From Nonomuraea cavernae (lineage in GTDB: Bacteria; Actinomycetota; Actinomycetes; Streptosporangiales; Streptosporangiaceae): a stretch of 64,000 nt of DNA. A program made the translations under genes and the position numbers. The stretch is taken from assembly GCF_014646355.1 (NCBI RefSeq), contig NZ_BMNH01000013.1, positions 124,001 to 188,000 on the forward strand. The letters are read 5' to 3'. The notes below the pieces were generated by a model. It worked only from the letters and a program-made list of their open reading frames with translations. It was not told where the DNA came from and made no database searches. Position 1 is the stretch's first letter. Each line of letters begins with the position of its first letter. Positions 24,750 through 32,876 of this stretch are shown piece after piece.

Positions 24750-26033
24750 TCACAGACCGGCGCAGGCCAGGGCCCGCTGGTATCCCTCCACCGCGCCGTG
24801 GGTGTCGCCCAGCTGCTCCATCGTCTCGGCCGCGGCGTACCAGGTGCCGGCCGCGCGGCGGGAGTCGGGCAGCGGCGTGAGCCACTCACGCACCGCGGCC
24901 AGCTCGCGCTCGGCGGAGGCGAGGTCGCCGAGGCCGCCGTGGGCGCGGCTCAGCAGCAGGTGGGCCTCGGCCTCCAGGGCGCGGGCGGTGGTCGGCAGCA
25001 GCTCCTGCCCGGCGCGGCCGTGGGCGATCGCCCGCTCGAGGTTGCCCGCCATGATCTCGATGCGGGCGAGCTCGACCTGGGTGTTGGCCCGGTCGAGGGT
25101 GCTCGCCGACGTCTGCGCCAGCTCCTGCTCGGTGCGCAGCAGCACGGTGCGGACCTCGTCGACGGAGTCGGGGCGGACCCGGAGCTTCAGGGTGGCGTAC
25201 GCCACACGGGTGCGGGCGAGACTGCGCGGCTGGCCGTTCTCCGACTGGATGGCCAGTGCGCGCTCGGCGAAGCTCAGCGACTCCTCACCGTGGCCGGTGC
25301 TCTCGGCCACGACGGCGGCGTTCCAGCAGGCCGCGACGATCGAGCGGGGGGTGTTGAGCATCTCCGCCGCGTTGAGCAGCTCGGCGGCGAACTGGCGGGC
25401 GCGCAGCAGGTCGCCGCTGTGCAGGTAGGCGATGAGCAGGGTCGCGCCGAGCTCCATCAGCCCGTCGGACCAGGCCGGCCGCGACGAACCGCCGAGGATC
25501 GCCTCGCCGACCTTGACCGCCTCGCTCAGCCGGTCGCTCTGCCGGTAGACGCGGCACAGGGCGATCGCGACGTCGATGTGGCGCTCCGCGCCGAGCTCCT
25601 CGGCCCGCAGCCTGTTGAGGACGTCGATCGCCTCGTCGAGCTCGCCGCAGGCCTCCATGGCCAGCGCCAGGCCGAATTCGGTGTCTTGACGGAGCGACGT
25701 GAGACCTGTCAGGTTGTTGTTCGCCAGCAGCTCACCGAAGCGGGTGCGGGCCTCCCGCACCTCACCGTTCTCGAGGGCGAGCCTCGCGTAACCGAGCGCG
25801 AGCTCGATGTCCTCCAGCTGCTCGGCGGTGACTCCGTTGAGGAGATAGGAGAGCGAACAGTCGAGCTTCTGAGCCAGCAACTCCAGGACGGCCGGAGTCG
25901 GGGTACGCTTGCCACTCTCGATCAAGGAGACGTAGCTGTCCGACAACTCTGGGTGTGCGAGCTGCGCCTGCGACAGCCCGCGCTGCCGCCTCACTGTCTT
26001 GATGCGGAGTCCGACCAGGTCAGATGTAGTCAC
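24750..26033 (-). CDS. XRE HTH - TPR regulator, candidate peptide receptor
   Basis: The 427-residue protein has an N-terminal Cro/C1 HTH (IKTVRRQRGLSQAQLAHPELSDSYVSLIESGKRTPTPAVLELLAQKL, residues about 11-58). About 340 residues of helical TPR-like repeats follow, for example ALGYARLALENGEVREARTRFGELL, SFAERALAIQSENGQPRSLARTRVAYATLKL and ELLPTTARALEAEAHLLLSRAHGGLGDLASAERELA. This layout matches RRNPP-like regulators (PlcR, Rgg, NprR), which bind short secreted peptides in the TPR groove. It starts at GTG 26033 with GGGAG upstream. A gene for a tiny secreted peptide starts 58 bp away in the opposite direction. copC lies 44 bp downstream on the same strand. Receptor function is inference. Confidence 0.85.
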   Translation of the reverse strand: MTTSDLVGLRIKTVRRQRGLSQAQLAHPELSDSYVSLIESGKRTPTPAVLELLAQKLDCSLSYLLNGVTAEQLEDIELALGYARLALENGEVREARTRFGELLANNNLTGLTSLRQDTEFGLALAMEACGELDEAIDVLNRLRAEELGAERHIDVAIALCRVYRQSDRLSEAVKVGEAILGGSSRPAWSDGLMELGATLLIAYLHSGDLLRARQFAAELLNAAEMLNTPRSIVAACWNAAVVAESTGHGEESLSFAERALAIQSENGQPRSLARTRVAYATLKLRVRPDSVDEVRTVLLRTEQELAQTSASTLDRANTQVELARIEIMAGNLERAIAHGRAGQELLPTTARALEAEAHLLLSRAHGGLGDLASAERELAAVREWLTPLPDSRRAAGTWYAAAETMEQLGDTHGAVEGYQRALACAGL

Positions 26034-26091
26034 AGCTGCTACTCCCTGAGATGATTACGTCCGAACAACACATAGGCGAGGGAGAACCCCC

Positions 26092-26238
26092 ATGCGCACG
26101 CGCATTGCCCTGTCCGTAGTAGGCACGTTTCTCACGGCCGTGGTGGCCGTAGGAAGCAATGCTACGACCGCGATGGCCGACTCGTCTCCTGTCGCGCCTG
26201 CGATATCGGCACAATTCGAAGTCCCCTCCTGCTGCTAG
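26092..26238 (+). CDS. Tiny secreted peptide precursor ending in Cys-Cys
   Basis: ATG 26092, preceded by GAGGGAGA at 7 bases spacing, opens a 48-codon gene ending at TAG 26236-26238. The product has Arg residues at positions 2 and 4 and a hydrophobic core (IALSVVGTFLTAVVAVG). A signal-peptidase site TTAMA-D would release the 19-residue mature peptide DSSPVAPAISAQFEVPSCC. Its codon use is clearly protein-like and the Shine-Dalgarno is good. It is divergent from the XRE-TPR regulator, the arrangement expected for a pheromone precursor and its receptor. The terminal Cys pair could form a vicinal disulfide, bind copper or be modified. Alternatively it is an unrelated small secreted protein. Confidence 0.65.
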   Translation: MRTRIALSVVGTFLTAVVAVGSNATTAMADSSPVAPAISAQFEVPSCC

Positions 26239-26350
26239 CCCGAGCCGTCCGCACTGACGGCCGACGACGTCCCCCACCATGAAGGTCCATGCCTGGTGCC
26301 GCACACACCGCGGCCTGCGGGGTGGGGGGCGCTGTTCGGGTTTCTCCCGA

Positions 26351-27832
26351 TCAGCCCGCCCGCAGCGCGAGGAAGAAGTCCACTCTGTCCGCCATCGCTG
26401 ACAGATCCCTGCCGGTGAGCTCCTCGACCCTCCTGATCCGATAGCGGACCGTGTTGACGTGCACGTGCAACCGCTCGGCGCACGCGTGCCACGACCCGGC
26501 GCAGTCGAGGAAGGTGCCCAGGGTCCGCACCAGCTCCGACTGGTGCAGCCGGTCATAGTCGGCCAGCGGCCCCAGCAGGCGTCCGGCGAACGACCGCCGC
26601 ACGTCGCCCGGCACCGTGGCCAGCAGGAGCGCGTGCGTGTAGATCTCGTCGCTGGTCACCACGCCGCCCGAGCGGGCCTCGGCCAGCCTCCTGGCGTGAC
26701 CGGCCTCCTCGACGCCGCCCTTGACGGCCGCCGCGCCGGACAGCTCGCCGCTCAGCCCGACGCAGACGTGGCCGTCGGGCAGGGCCGCCAGGACCTCCAC
26801 GCCGCGGCGCAGCCGCTGCGCCAGCCCGGCGACGGTCGTGCCGCGCAGCGGCACCAGCGCCACCGCGCCGTCCGCGTGCGCCGCCGCGACGACCTCGCGG
26901 CCCAGGAGCTCCTCCAGCACCGGCCCGCCCAGCGCCGCCGGGCCGGGCCCGCGTCGCGCGTCCGGCTGCGGCACGGTGAGGTGCGCCACCGCGTACGGCT
27001 CCGCGGCGTCGATGCCGCAGGTGCGCAGCCCCGCGTTGAGTTCGGCCGGGTCGGCGCCGGCCAGGGCGGCCCTGACGAGCTGCTCGGTCAGCCGCCGCTC
27101 GACCCGGCGGCCCTCCTCCATCCGGCTGCGTTCGAGGGCCACGCAGGCGGCCAGCTCGTAGCCGAGGTCGGGCCGGTCCATCAGGTCACCGTCGCAGGCC
27201 AGCAGCCAGCCCGCCGCCCGGTGTCCGCTGCCCACGTCGAAGACCGTGTGGCGGCCGGCCGGGCAGGGCAGCCGGGCGGCGGTCAGGTAGGCCCGCGCGA
27301 GCCGTACCGGATCGTCCACGGAGCCGACGATCACCTCGCCGGACGCGGAGAGCACCGCGCCCGTGACGCCGAGTTCGGCGGCGGTCAGCTCGAACAGATC
27401 GGGCAGGCCGGCGCCCTCGGCGACGGCGGCCACCAGCCTGCGGTGGCGGCCGAGCGCGGCGCGCATGTCGCCGGGCAGGCGGGACGCGACGCGCTCGGCG
27501 ATCGCCCGGAAGGAGACCTCGGTGGGCACGTCGAGCAGCGGCAGCCCGGCCTCCTCGCAGGCCGCGACCACGTCGGCCGGGATGTGGCCCAGCCGGGCGC
27601 GGCCCGCGCCGAGCGCGGACACCCCGGCCTCGACCAGCGCGGCCACGAACCGGGCGGAGTCGGCGGGGGTGTGCCGCCACATGAGCCCGGTGAGCACCAG
27701 CTCGCCGCCCGACAGGTAGCGTCCGGGCTCGGGCAGGTCGGTGATGTGCACGGTGTGGAACTCGCGGCCGGGGTCACCGGTGAGCAGCGTGAGACTCAGC
27801 CCGTCGACGGCCAGCAGGTCCCTTATGCGCAC
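26351..27832 (-). CDS. pucR: PucR family transcriptional regulator
   Basis: The protein is 493 residues from GTG 27832. The N-terminal PucR domain (VRIRDLLAVDGLSLTLLTGDPGREFHTVHITDLPEPGRYLSGGELVLTGL) is diagnostic. The C terminus carries the PucR-type HTH (SELVRTLGTFLDCAGSWHACAERLHVHVNTVRYRIRRVEELTGRDL). GTG 27832 is chosen because a TATATT hexamer at 27840-27845 would start a leaderless transcript there; ATG 27853 is the in-frame alternative. It is divergent from a xanthine dehydrogenase subunit and close to a purine permease. Control of purine catabolism, as for Bacillus PucR, is the expected role. Confidence 0.93.
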   Translation of the reverse strand: MRIRDLLAVDGLSLTLLTGDPGREFHTVHITDLPEPGRYLSGGELVLTGLMWRHTPADSARFVAALVEAGVSALGAGRARLGHIPADVVAACEEAGLPLLDVPTEVSFRAIAERVASRLPGDMRAALGRHRRLVAAVAEGAGLPDLFELTAAELGVTGAVLSASGEVIVGSVDDPVRLARAYLTAARLPCPAGRHTVFDVGSGHRAAGWLLACDGDLMDRPDLGYELAACVALERSRMEEGRRVERRLTEQLVRAALAGADPAELNAGLRTCGIDAAEPYAVAHLTVPQPDARRGPGPAALGGPVLEELLGREVVAAAHADGAVALVPLRGTTVAGLAQRLRRGVEVLAALPDGHVCVGLSGELSGAAAVKGGVEEAGHARRLAEARSGGVVTSDEIYTHALLLATVPGDVRRSFAGRLLGPLADYDRLHQSELVRTLGTFLDCAGSWHACAERLHVHVNTVRYRIRRVEELTGRDLSAMADRVDFFLALRAG

Positions 27833-27839
27833 TTGGAGG

Positions 27840-27845
27840 AATATA
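27840..27845 (-). promoter_or_regulatory. Candidate -10 element of the pucR-like gene
   Basis: TATATT on the minus strand ends 7 bases before the GTG at 27832, which predicts a leaderless mRNA. TTGACG lies further upstream at 27856-27861 but only 10 bp away, too close for a normal -35. By-eye call. Confidence 0.35.
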
Positions 27846-27926
27846 CAAGGCATCCCGTCAAGTGCTGACTCCGATTTCACGTCCCGCGCATAGGCTGACC
27901 GGCCCCGCCGGTGCTCTACTCGGATA

Positions 27927-30083
27927 ATGACCGAAACGGCGGGTGTGACGCGGCAGGACGTCGGCGCGAGCGCGCGGCGGCCCGACGCCACGCTCAAGGT
28001 GACGGGCGAGTTCGCCTACGCCTCCGACCTGTGGCTCGACGGCATGGTGTGGGGCGTGACGCTGCGCAGCCCGCACGCCTCGGCGTGGATCCGGTCGATC
28101 GACGTCGGGCCCGCGCTGGCGATGCCCGGCGTGCTCGCCGTGCTCACCCACGAGGACGTGCCGGGCGAGAAGCACTACGGCCTGGAGCTGAAGGACCAGC
28201 CGGTGCTGGCCGTCGACCAGGTGCGCTACCAAGGCGAACCGGTGGCTCTGGTGGCGGCCGAGCATCCGGAGACCGCGCGCCGGGCCGCGGCGGCGATCGT
28301 GGTGGACTACGAGCCGCGCGAGGCGGTGACCGACCCGCGCGCGGCCACGAGCTTCGTCAGGCGGCAGCCGGTCGTGGTCGGCGGCACGTTCGAGGCCGAC
28401 GTCGTGGTGACCGGCGAGTACGAGGTCGGCATGCAGGACCAGGCGTTCCTGGGGCCGGAGTCGGGGCTGGCGGTCCCGGCCGAGGACGGCGGCGTCGACC
28501 TCTACATCGCCACCCAGTGGCTGCACGTGGACCGCGACCAGCTCGCGCCGTGCCTCGGCCTGCCGCGGGAGAAGGTACGGCTGACGCTCTCCGGGGTGGG
28601 CGGCGCCTTCGGGGCCCGGGAGGACCTGTCGATGCAGGTGCACGCCTGCATGCTGGCGTTGCGGCTGAACCGCCCCGTGAAGATCGTGTACGGCCGCGAG
28701 GAGTCCTTCTTCGGTCACGTGCACCGCCATCCCGCCTGGATGCGCTACGAGCACGGCGCCACCCGTGACGGCCGGCTCGTGTACGTCAAGGCCGACATCC
28801 TGCTCGACGGCGGCGCCTACTGCTCCTCCTCGCCGGCGGTCGTCGGCAACGCCGCCTCGCTGGGCGTGGGGCCGTACGAGGTGCCGAACGTGCGGGTCGT
28901 GGCGACCGGCGTCTACACCAACAACCCGCCGTGCGGGGCGATGCGCGGGTTCGGCGCGGTGCAGGCCTGCTACGCCTACGAGTCGCAGATGGACCGCCTG
29001 GCCGAGGCGTGCGGGCTGTCGCCGGTCGAGATCCGGGTGCGCAACGCCGTGTCGCAGGGGTCGGCGCTGATCACCGGCCAGGTGATCGACTCGCCCGCGC
29101 CGCTCGCCGAGATGCTGCGCGAGCTGGAGGCGATGCCGCTGCCCGGCCCGGCCGCCGCCGACCTGCGCGCGCTGCCGGGCGGCGTCTCGCAGACCACCCA
29201 CGGCGAGTCCGTACGGCGTGGCGTCGGCTACGGCGTGGGCATCAAGAACATCTGCTTCTCCGAGGGCTTCGACGACTACTCGACGGCCAGGGTGCGGGCC
29301 GAGCTGGTCGGCGGCGAGCCGCACGTCACCGTGCACACCGCGGCGGCCGAGGTCGGGCAGGGCCTGGTGACCGTCCAGGCCCAGATCGCCCGCACCGAGC
29401 TGGGCGTCCAGAACGTGACCGTGGCCACGGCCGACACGGCGGTCGGCTCGGCGGGCTCGTCCTCGGCCTCCCGGCAGTCCTATGTCACCGGTGGCGCGGT
29501 GAAGGCGGCCTGCGAAGCCGTACGGGCTCGGTTCGACGGGTTGGCCGCCCGGGAGGCGCTGGAGAGGTTCGGGCCGATCGAGGAGACGCGGGAGTACCGT
29601 CACCGGCCCACCTACCCGCTGCATCCCGAGACGGGGCAGGGCGACTCGCACACCCAGCTGGCGCTGTGCGTGCACCGGGCCGTGGTGGACGTGGACGTGG
29701 AGCTGGGCCTGGTGAAGGTGGTCGAGCTGGCCGCCGTCCAGGACGTGGGCCGGATCCTGAACCCGCAGGCGCTGGAGGGCCAGATCCACGGCGGGTCCGC
29801 GCAGGGGCTCGGGCTGGCGCTGATGGAGGAGATCCGGCTGCGCGACGGACAGGTGCTGAACCCGTCGTTCACCGACTACCTGATCCCCACCATCCTCGAC
29901 ATGCCGCCGATGGTGACCACGATCCTGGAGAATCCCGACCCCGCCGCGCCGTACGGACTGCGCGGGGCGGGCGAGCCGCCCACGCTGTCGTCCACGCCCG
30001 CCATCGCGGCGGCGGTGCGGGCGGCTACGGGCCGCGAGTTGACGCGCGTTCCCATCAGACCGGAAGATATCGCCCTGGTTTGA
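27927..30083 (+). CDS. Xanthine dehydrogenase molybdopterin-binding subunit
   Basis: The 718-residue protein belongs to the molybdenum-hydroxylase large subunits (PucD/XdhD-like). Evidence includes the N-terminal ARRPDATLKVTGEFAYASDLWLDGMVWG, the substrate-channel region SGVGGAFGAREDLSMQVHACMLAL, NNPPCGAMRGFGAVQACYAYESQMDRLA and HTAAAEVGQGLVTV. The catalytic Glu lies in the C-terminal YGLRGAGEPPTLSSTPAIAAAV. Family enzymes need separate [2Fe-2S] and FAD subunits, but none is encoded anywhere in this window. Either partners lie elsewhere or the gene is a solitary relic or neofunctionalised copy. It is divergent from pucR, and EF-hand and NCS2 genes follow at 17 bp and beyond. Confidence 0.92.
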   Translation: MTETAGVTRQDVGASARRPDATLKVTGEFAYASDLWLDGMVWGVTLRSPHASAWIRSIDVGPALAMPGVLAVLTHEDVPGEKHYGLELKDQPVLAVDQVRYQGEPVALVAAEHPETARRAAAAIVVDYEPREAVTDPRAATSFVRRQPVVVGGTFEADVVVTGEYEVGMQDQAFLGPESGLAVPAEDGGVDLYIATQWLHVDRDQLAPCLGLPREKVRLTLSGVGGAFGAREDLSMQVHACMLALRLNRPVKIVYGREESFFGHVHRHPAWMRYEHGATRDGRLVYVKADILLDGGAYCSSSPAVVGNAASLGVGPYEVPNVRVVATGVYTNNPPCGAMRGFGAVQACYAYESQMDRLAEACGLSPVEIRVRNAVSQGSALITGQVIDSPAPLAEMLRELEAMPLPGPAAADLRALPGGVSQTTHGESVRRGVGYGVGIKNICFSEGFDDYSTARVRAELVGGEPHVTVHTAAAEVGQGLVTVQAQIARTELGVQNVTVATADTAVGSAGSSSASRQSYVTGGAVKAACEAVRARFDGLAAREALERFGPIEETREYRHRPTYPLHPETGQGDSHTQLALCVHRAVVDVDVELGLVKVVELAAVQDVGRILNPQALEGQIHGGSAQGLGLALMEEIRLRDGQVLNPSFTDYLIPTILDMPPMVTTILENPDPAAPYGLRGAGEPPTLSSTPAIAAAVRAATGRELTRVPIRPEDIALV

Positions 30084-30100
30084 CAGACGGGGAGGTTCCG

Positions 30101-30334
30101 ATGACGGACGCGCGTGAAGCGGCCAAGGCGGAGTTCGAGCGGTTCGACAGCGACGGCGACGGCCTGCTGACGGCCGCCGAGATCAGGCAGGTCAACCTGG
30201 CGCTGGGCGCCCAGGGCGCCACCAGCGAGGAGATCGAGGCGTTCATCGCCTCGGCCGACCGCGACGGCGACGGCCAGATCGGGCTGGAGGAGTTCGCCGC
30301 CCTGGTGGGCGGCGGCAAGCACGAGAAAGCGTGA
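30101..30334 (+). CDS. Small EF-hand calcium-binding protein
   Basis: The 77-residue protein has two canonical EF-hand loops: DSDGDGLLTAAE (residues 16-27) and DRDGDGQIGLEE (53-64), each with Asp/Glu at positions 1, 3, 5 and 12. There is no signal peptide or membrane segment, so a cytoplasmic calcium buffer or sensor like the Streptomyces CabD-type proteins is likely. ATG 30101 follows GGGGAGG by 7 bases. It lies 17 bp after the xanthine dehydrogenase gene and 53 bp before the purine permease, so it is probably cotranscribed. Confidence 0.92.
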   Translation: MTDAREAAKAEFERFDSDGDGLLTAAEIRQVNLALGAQGATSEEIEAFIASADRDGDGQIGLEEFAALVGGGKHEKA

Positions 30335-30367
30335 TCATCTCTCCCGCCGGGTAGGTTTGCCGCGATT

Positions 30368-30386
30368 CCCCCTGATCATGAGGGGG
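30368..30386 (+). promoter_or_regulatory. Hairpin covering the Shine-Dalgarno of the permease gene
   Basis: CCCCCT (30368-30373) can pair with AGGGGG (30381-30386) across a 7-base loop. The right arm is the only ribosome-binding sequence for ATG 30388. This could lower translation of the permease unless melted by ribosomes or an RNA-binding factor. Confidence 0.4.
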
Positions 30387-30387
30387 G

Positions 30388-31773
30388 ATGGCTGTGCTCG
30401 ACAAGCTCTTCGAGCTGTCCGGGCGGGGAAGCGACGCCGGCCGCGAGATGCGTGGCGGGGTCACCACCTTCATGGCGATGGCCTACATCATCCTGCTCAA
30501 CCCGATCATCCTGGCCGGCGCGCAGGACGTCACCGGCGCCCGGCTCACCATCGCGCAGCTGACCACGTCGACGGCCCTGGCCGCGGCCGTCAGCACGCTG
30601 CTGATGGCGTTCGCCGGCAACGCGCCGTTCGGCCTGGCGGCCGGGCTGGGGCTGAACGCCCTCGTCGCCTACCAGGCCGCCCCGCACATGACCTGGCCGC
30701 AGGCGATGGGCCTGGTCGTGCTCGAAGGCGTGGTCATCATCGTGCTCGCCGTGACCGGCCTGCGCACTCTGATCATGAACGCGATCCCGCTGGCGCTGAA
30801 GCATGCCATCAGCGTCGGGATCGGGATGTTCATCGCGCTGGTCGGGCTGGTCGACGCCGGGTTCGTCACCACGGGGACGGGCACTCCGGTGCAGCTCGGC
30901 GCGACCGGGCACCTCACGGGCTGGCCGGTCGCCGTCTTCTGCTTCGGCCTGCTCCTGATGATCGTCCTGTACGCGCGCAGGGTCCCGGCGGCCATCCTGA
31001 TCAGCATCGCGGTGACCACCGTGGTGGCCGTGGCGGTGAACTCGCTGGCCACCATCGCGCCCGGGGCGTGGGGCGTGGTGACGCCGCGGATGCCGGAGTC
31101 GCTGGTCGCCGCGCCGGACTTCGGGCTGGTGGGGCAGGTGGACGTGTTCGGCGGGTTCGCCCGGGCCGGCGCGCTGACGGCCACCGTGGTGCTGTTCACC
31201 CTGGTGCTGTCCGGGTTCTTCGACGCCATGGGCACGATCATCGGCGTCAGCGACGAGGCCGGGCTGGTCGACGAACGCGGCCGGGTGCCGAGGCTGGGCC
31301 GCATCCTCACCGTGGACGGCGTCGCGGGCGTCGTCGGCGGGGTGACGAGCGCGTCGGCCAACACGGTGTTCGTGGAGTCGGCGGCGGGCGTCGGCGAAGG
31401 GGCGCGCACCGGGCTGGCCTCCGTCGTGACGGGCGCGCTGCTCGGTCTCACGCTGCTCTTCACGCCGCTGGCGGCCGTGGTGCCCGCCGCGGCCGCCGCC
31501 CCGGCGCTGGTGCTCGTCGGGGCGCTGATGATGACGCAGAGCCGCAACGTGCCGTGGGAGGACCTGGAACTGGCGGTGCCGGCGTTCCTGACGATCGCGC
31601 TGATGCCGTTCACGTACTCGATCACCAACGGGGTGGGGGCCGGGGTGATCACGTACACGCTCATCAAGGCGGCGCGGGGCAAGCGCGCCCAGATCCCGTG
31701 GCTGCTCTGGGTCGTGTCGCTGGTCTTCCTCGCGTACTTCGGGATCTCCGCGCTGCAGAACCTCTTCGGCTGA
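30388..31773 (+). CDS. NCS2/AzgA-type purine permease
   Basis: The 461-residue transporter has about 14 helices and AzgA-like signatures: GREMRGGVTTFMAMAYIILLNPIIL at the N terminus, the helix-3 NAPFGLAAGLGLNALVAYQ, IPLALKHAISVGIGMFIALVGL, and the substrate-site segment LFTLVLSGFFDAMGTIIGVSDEAG. SASANTVFVESAAGVGEGARTGLASVVTG is also typical. The family imports adenine, guanine or hypoxanthine by proton symport. Location beside PucR and a xanthine dehydrogenase subunit supports a purine-salvage or catabolic role. ATG 30388 is preceded by AGGGGGG, part of a hairpin. Confidence 0.94.
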   Translation: MAVLDKLFELSGRGSDAGREMRGGVTTFMAMAYIILLNPIILAGAQDVTGARLTIAQLTTSTALAAAVSTLLMAFAGNAPFGLAAGLGLNALVAYQAAPHMTWPQAMGLVVLEGVVIIVLAVTGLRTLIMNAIPLALKHAISVGIGMFIALVGLVDAGFVTTGTGTPVQLGATGHLTGWPVAVFCFGLLLMIVLYARRVPAAILISIAVTTVVAVAVNSLATIAPGAWGVVTPRMPESLVAAPDFGLVGQVDVFGGFARAGALTATVVLFTLVLSGFFDAMGTIIGVSDEAGLVDERGRVPRLGRILTVDGVAGVVGGVTSASANTVFVESAAGVGEGARTGLASVVTGALLGLTLLFTPLAAVVPAAAAAPALVLVGALMMTQSRNVPWEDLELAVPAFLTIALMPFTYSITNGVGAGVITYTLIKAARGKRAQIPWLLWVVSLVFLAYFGISALQNLFG

Positions 31774-31776
31774 GTG

Positions 31777-32721
31777 CTAGCGGATGTCGGGGGTGTTGCA
31801 GGCCACGCCGTTGCCGTCGACGTCGACGTACCAGGCGTATTCGGGGTGGACGCCCTTGGTGTAGGGGCCGTCGCCGGCCGCCACGGCCTCCTTGCAGCTG
31901 GCGTAGCGGCGGTCGCGCGTGGGGCGGTCACCGGTCTCCAGGGCGGCCGGGCCCGTCGAGACGGGCAGGCTCGTGTCAGGCACGCCGGTGTTGGGGACGC
32001 CCGTACCGGGATCGCCCGTGCCGGGGACGCCCGTGTTGGGGACACCCGTGCCGGGGTCGCCCGTGTTCGGGGGACCGGGGTCGGGGTTGCCCAGGTCGGA
32101 TGGGTTCGGGCCGGGAGTGCCCGCGCCCGCCGGGTCGCCCAGGAGGCGGGCGGCGATCGCGTCGGCCTCCTCCTTGGTGAACCCGGCGATGCTCAGACTG
32201 TCGCCGTCCATGCTCTGGGTGACGATGGGCGCCGCCACCACGGTCGCGGGCACCAGCACGACGGCGACCTGACGCTGGTCGGTCACCAGCTCGTCGATGA
32301 GCTCGGCCACCTTGTCGCGGAAGGCGGGGGCGATCGCGACGCGGACCGAGTAGGTGCCGTCCTTCTCGCGCACCGGGGCGATCCGCTGCACGGCGTTGAC
32401 CGTGACCCCGTCCTCCAACAGGTAGCAGGTGGTCTGCCGTTCGTCGAGCACGGCCTGGACGCCGGGGCACGGAGCCGCCTTGGTCTCGCGGACCGGGGCG
32501 AAGTGGATGGGCGTGGCCAGCCGGCGCGGCGGCGTGCCCCCGAGGAACGGGGCGTCGGGACTCTTGGTCATCAGCACGGCCACGGTGCCGGCCACACCGG
32601 CCAGGAGCACGACCAGGACGAGCGAGACGATCAGCACGATGGTGGTCACTCGGCTGGCCTGCGGCTCTTCCCTGACCGCGGAGGGGCTCTCTCCCGGGCT
32701 GTCCATCCTTGACGACACCAT
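31777..32721 (-). CDS. Membrane-anchored protein with SecD-head-like domain and C-terminal excalibur domain
   Basis: From ATG 32721 the protein has 314 residues. It has a short cytoplasmic N terminus and one membrane helix (TTIVLIVSLVLVVLLAGVAGTVAVLM, residues about 25-50). A region at about 90-205 (CYLLEDGVTVNAVQRI... AAPIVTQSMDGDSLSIAGFTKEEADAIAARLL) resembles the P1 head of SecD. A Pro/Gly/Thr-rich repeat linker (GDPGTGVPNTGVPGTGDPG, about 210-255) precedes a C-terminal excalibur calcium-binding motif (YASCKEAVAAGDGPYTKG...YVDVDGNGVAC). The outside location and calcium loop suggest a cell-surface role. The start is uncertain because no clear ribosome site is seen. It is convergent with the permease, 3 bp apart. 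Confidence 0.8.
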   Translation of the reverse strand: MVSSRMDSPGESPSAVREEPQASRVTTIVLIVSLVLVVLLAGVAGTVAVLMTKSPDAPFLGGTPPRRLATPIHFAPVRETKAAPCPGVQAVLDERQTTCYLLEDGVTVNAVQRIAPVREKDGTYSVRVAIAPAFRDKVAELIDELVTDQRQVAVVLVPATVVAAPIVTQSMDGDSLSIAGFTKEEADAIAARLLGDPAGAGTPGPNPSDLGNPDPGPPNTGDPGTGVPNTGVPGTGDPGTGVPNTGVPDTSLPVSTGPAALETGDRPTRDRRYASCKEAVAAGDGPYTKGVHPEYAWYVDVDGNGVACNTPDIR

Positions 32722-32876
32722 CCTGAGGTTCGGGCTGCGGGTGAGCTTATCGAGGACGGGCAGAACCCAGGTAATCAGCAGAACAATCCTCAATTCTCTC
32801 GTGACAGGCGGCGGAACTGAGGAACGAGGACAGGGCGACGGCAGTCACCGGCGCCCGGTGAAACGGAAGTGGCCCC

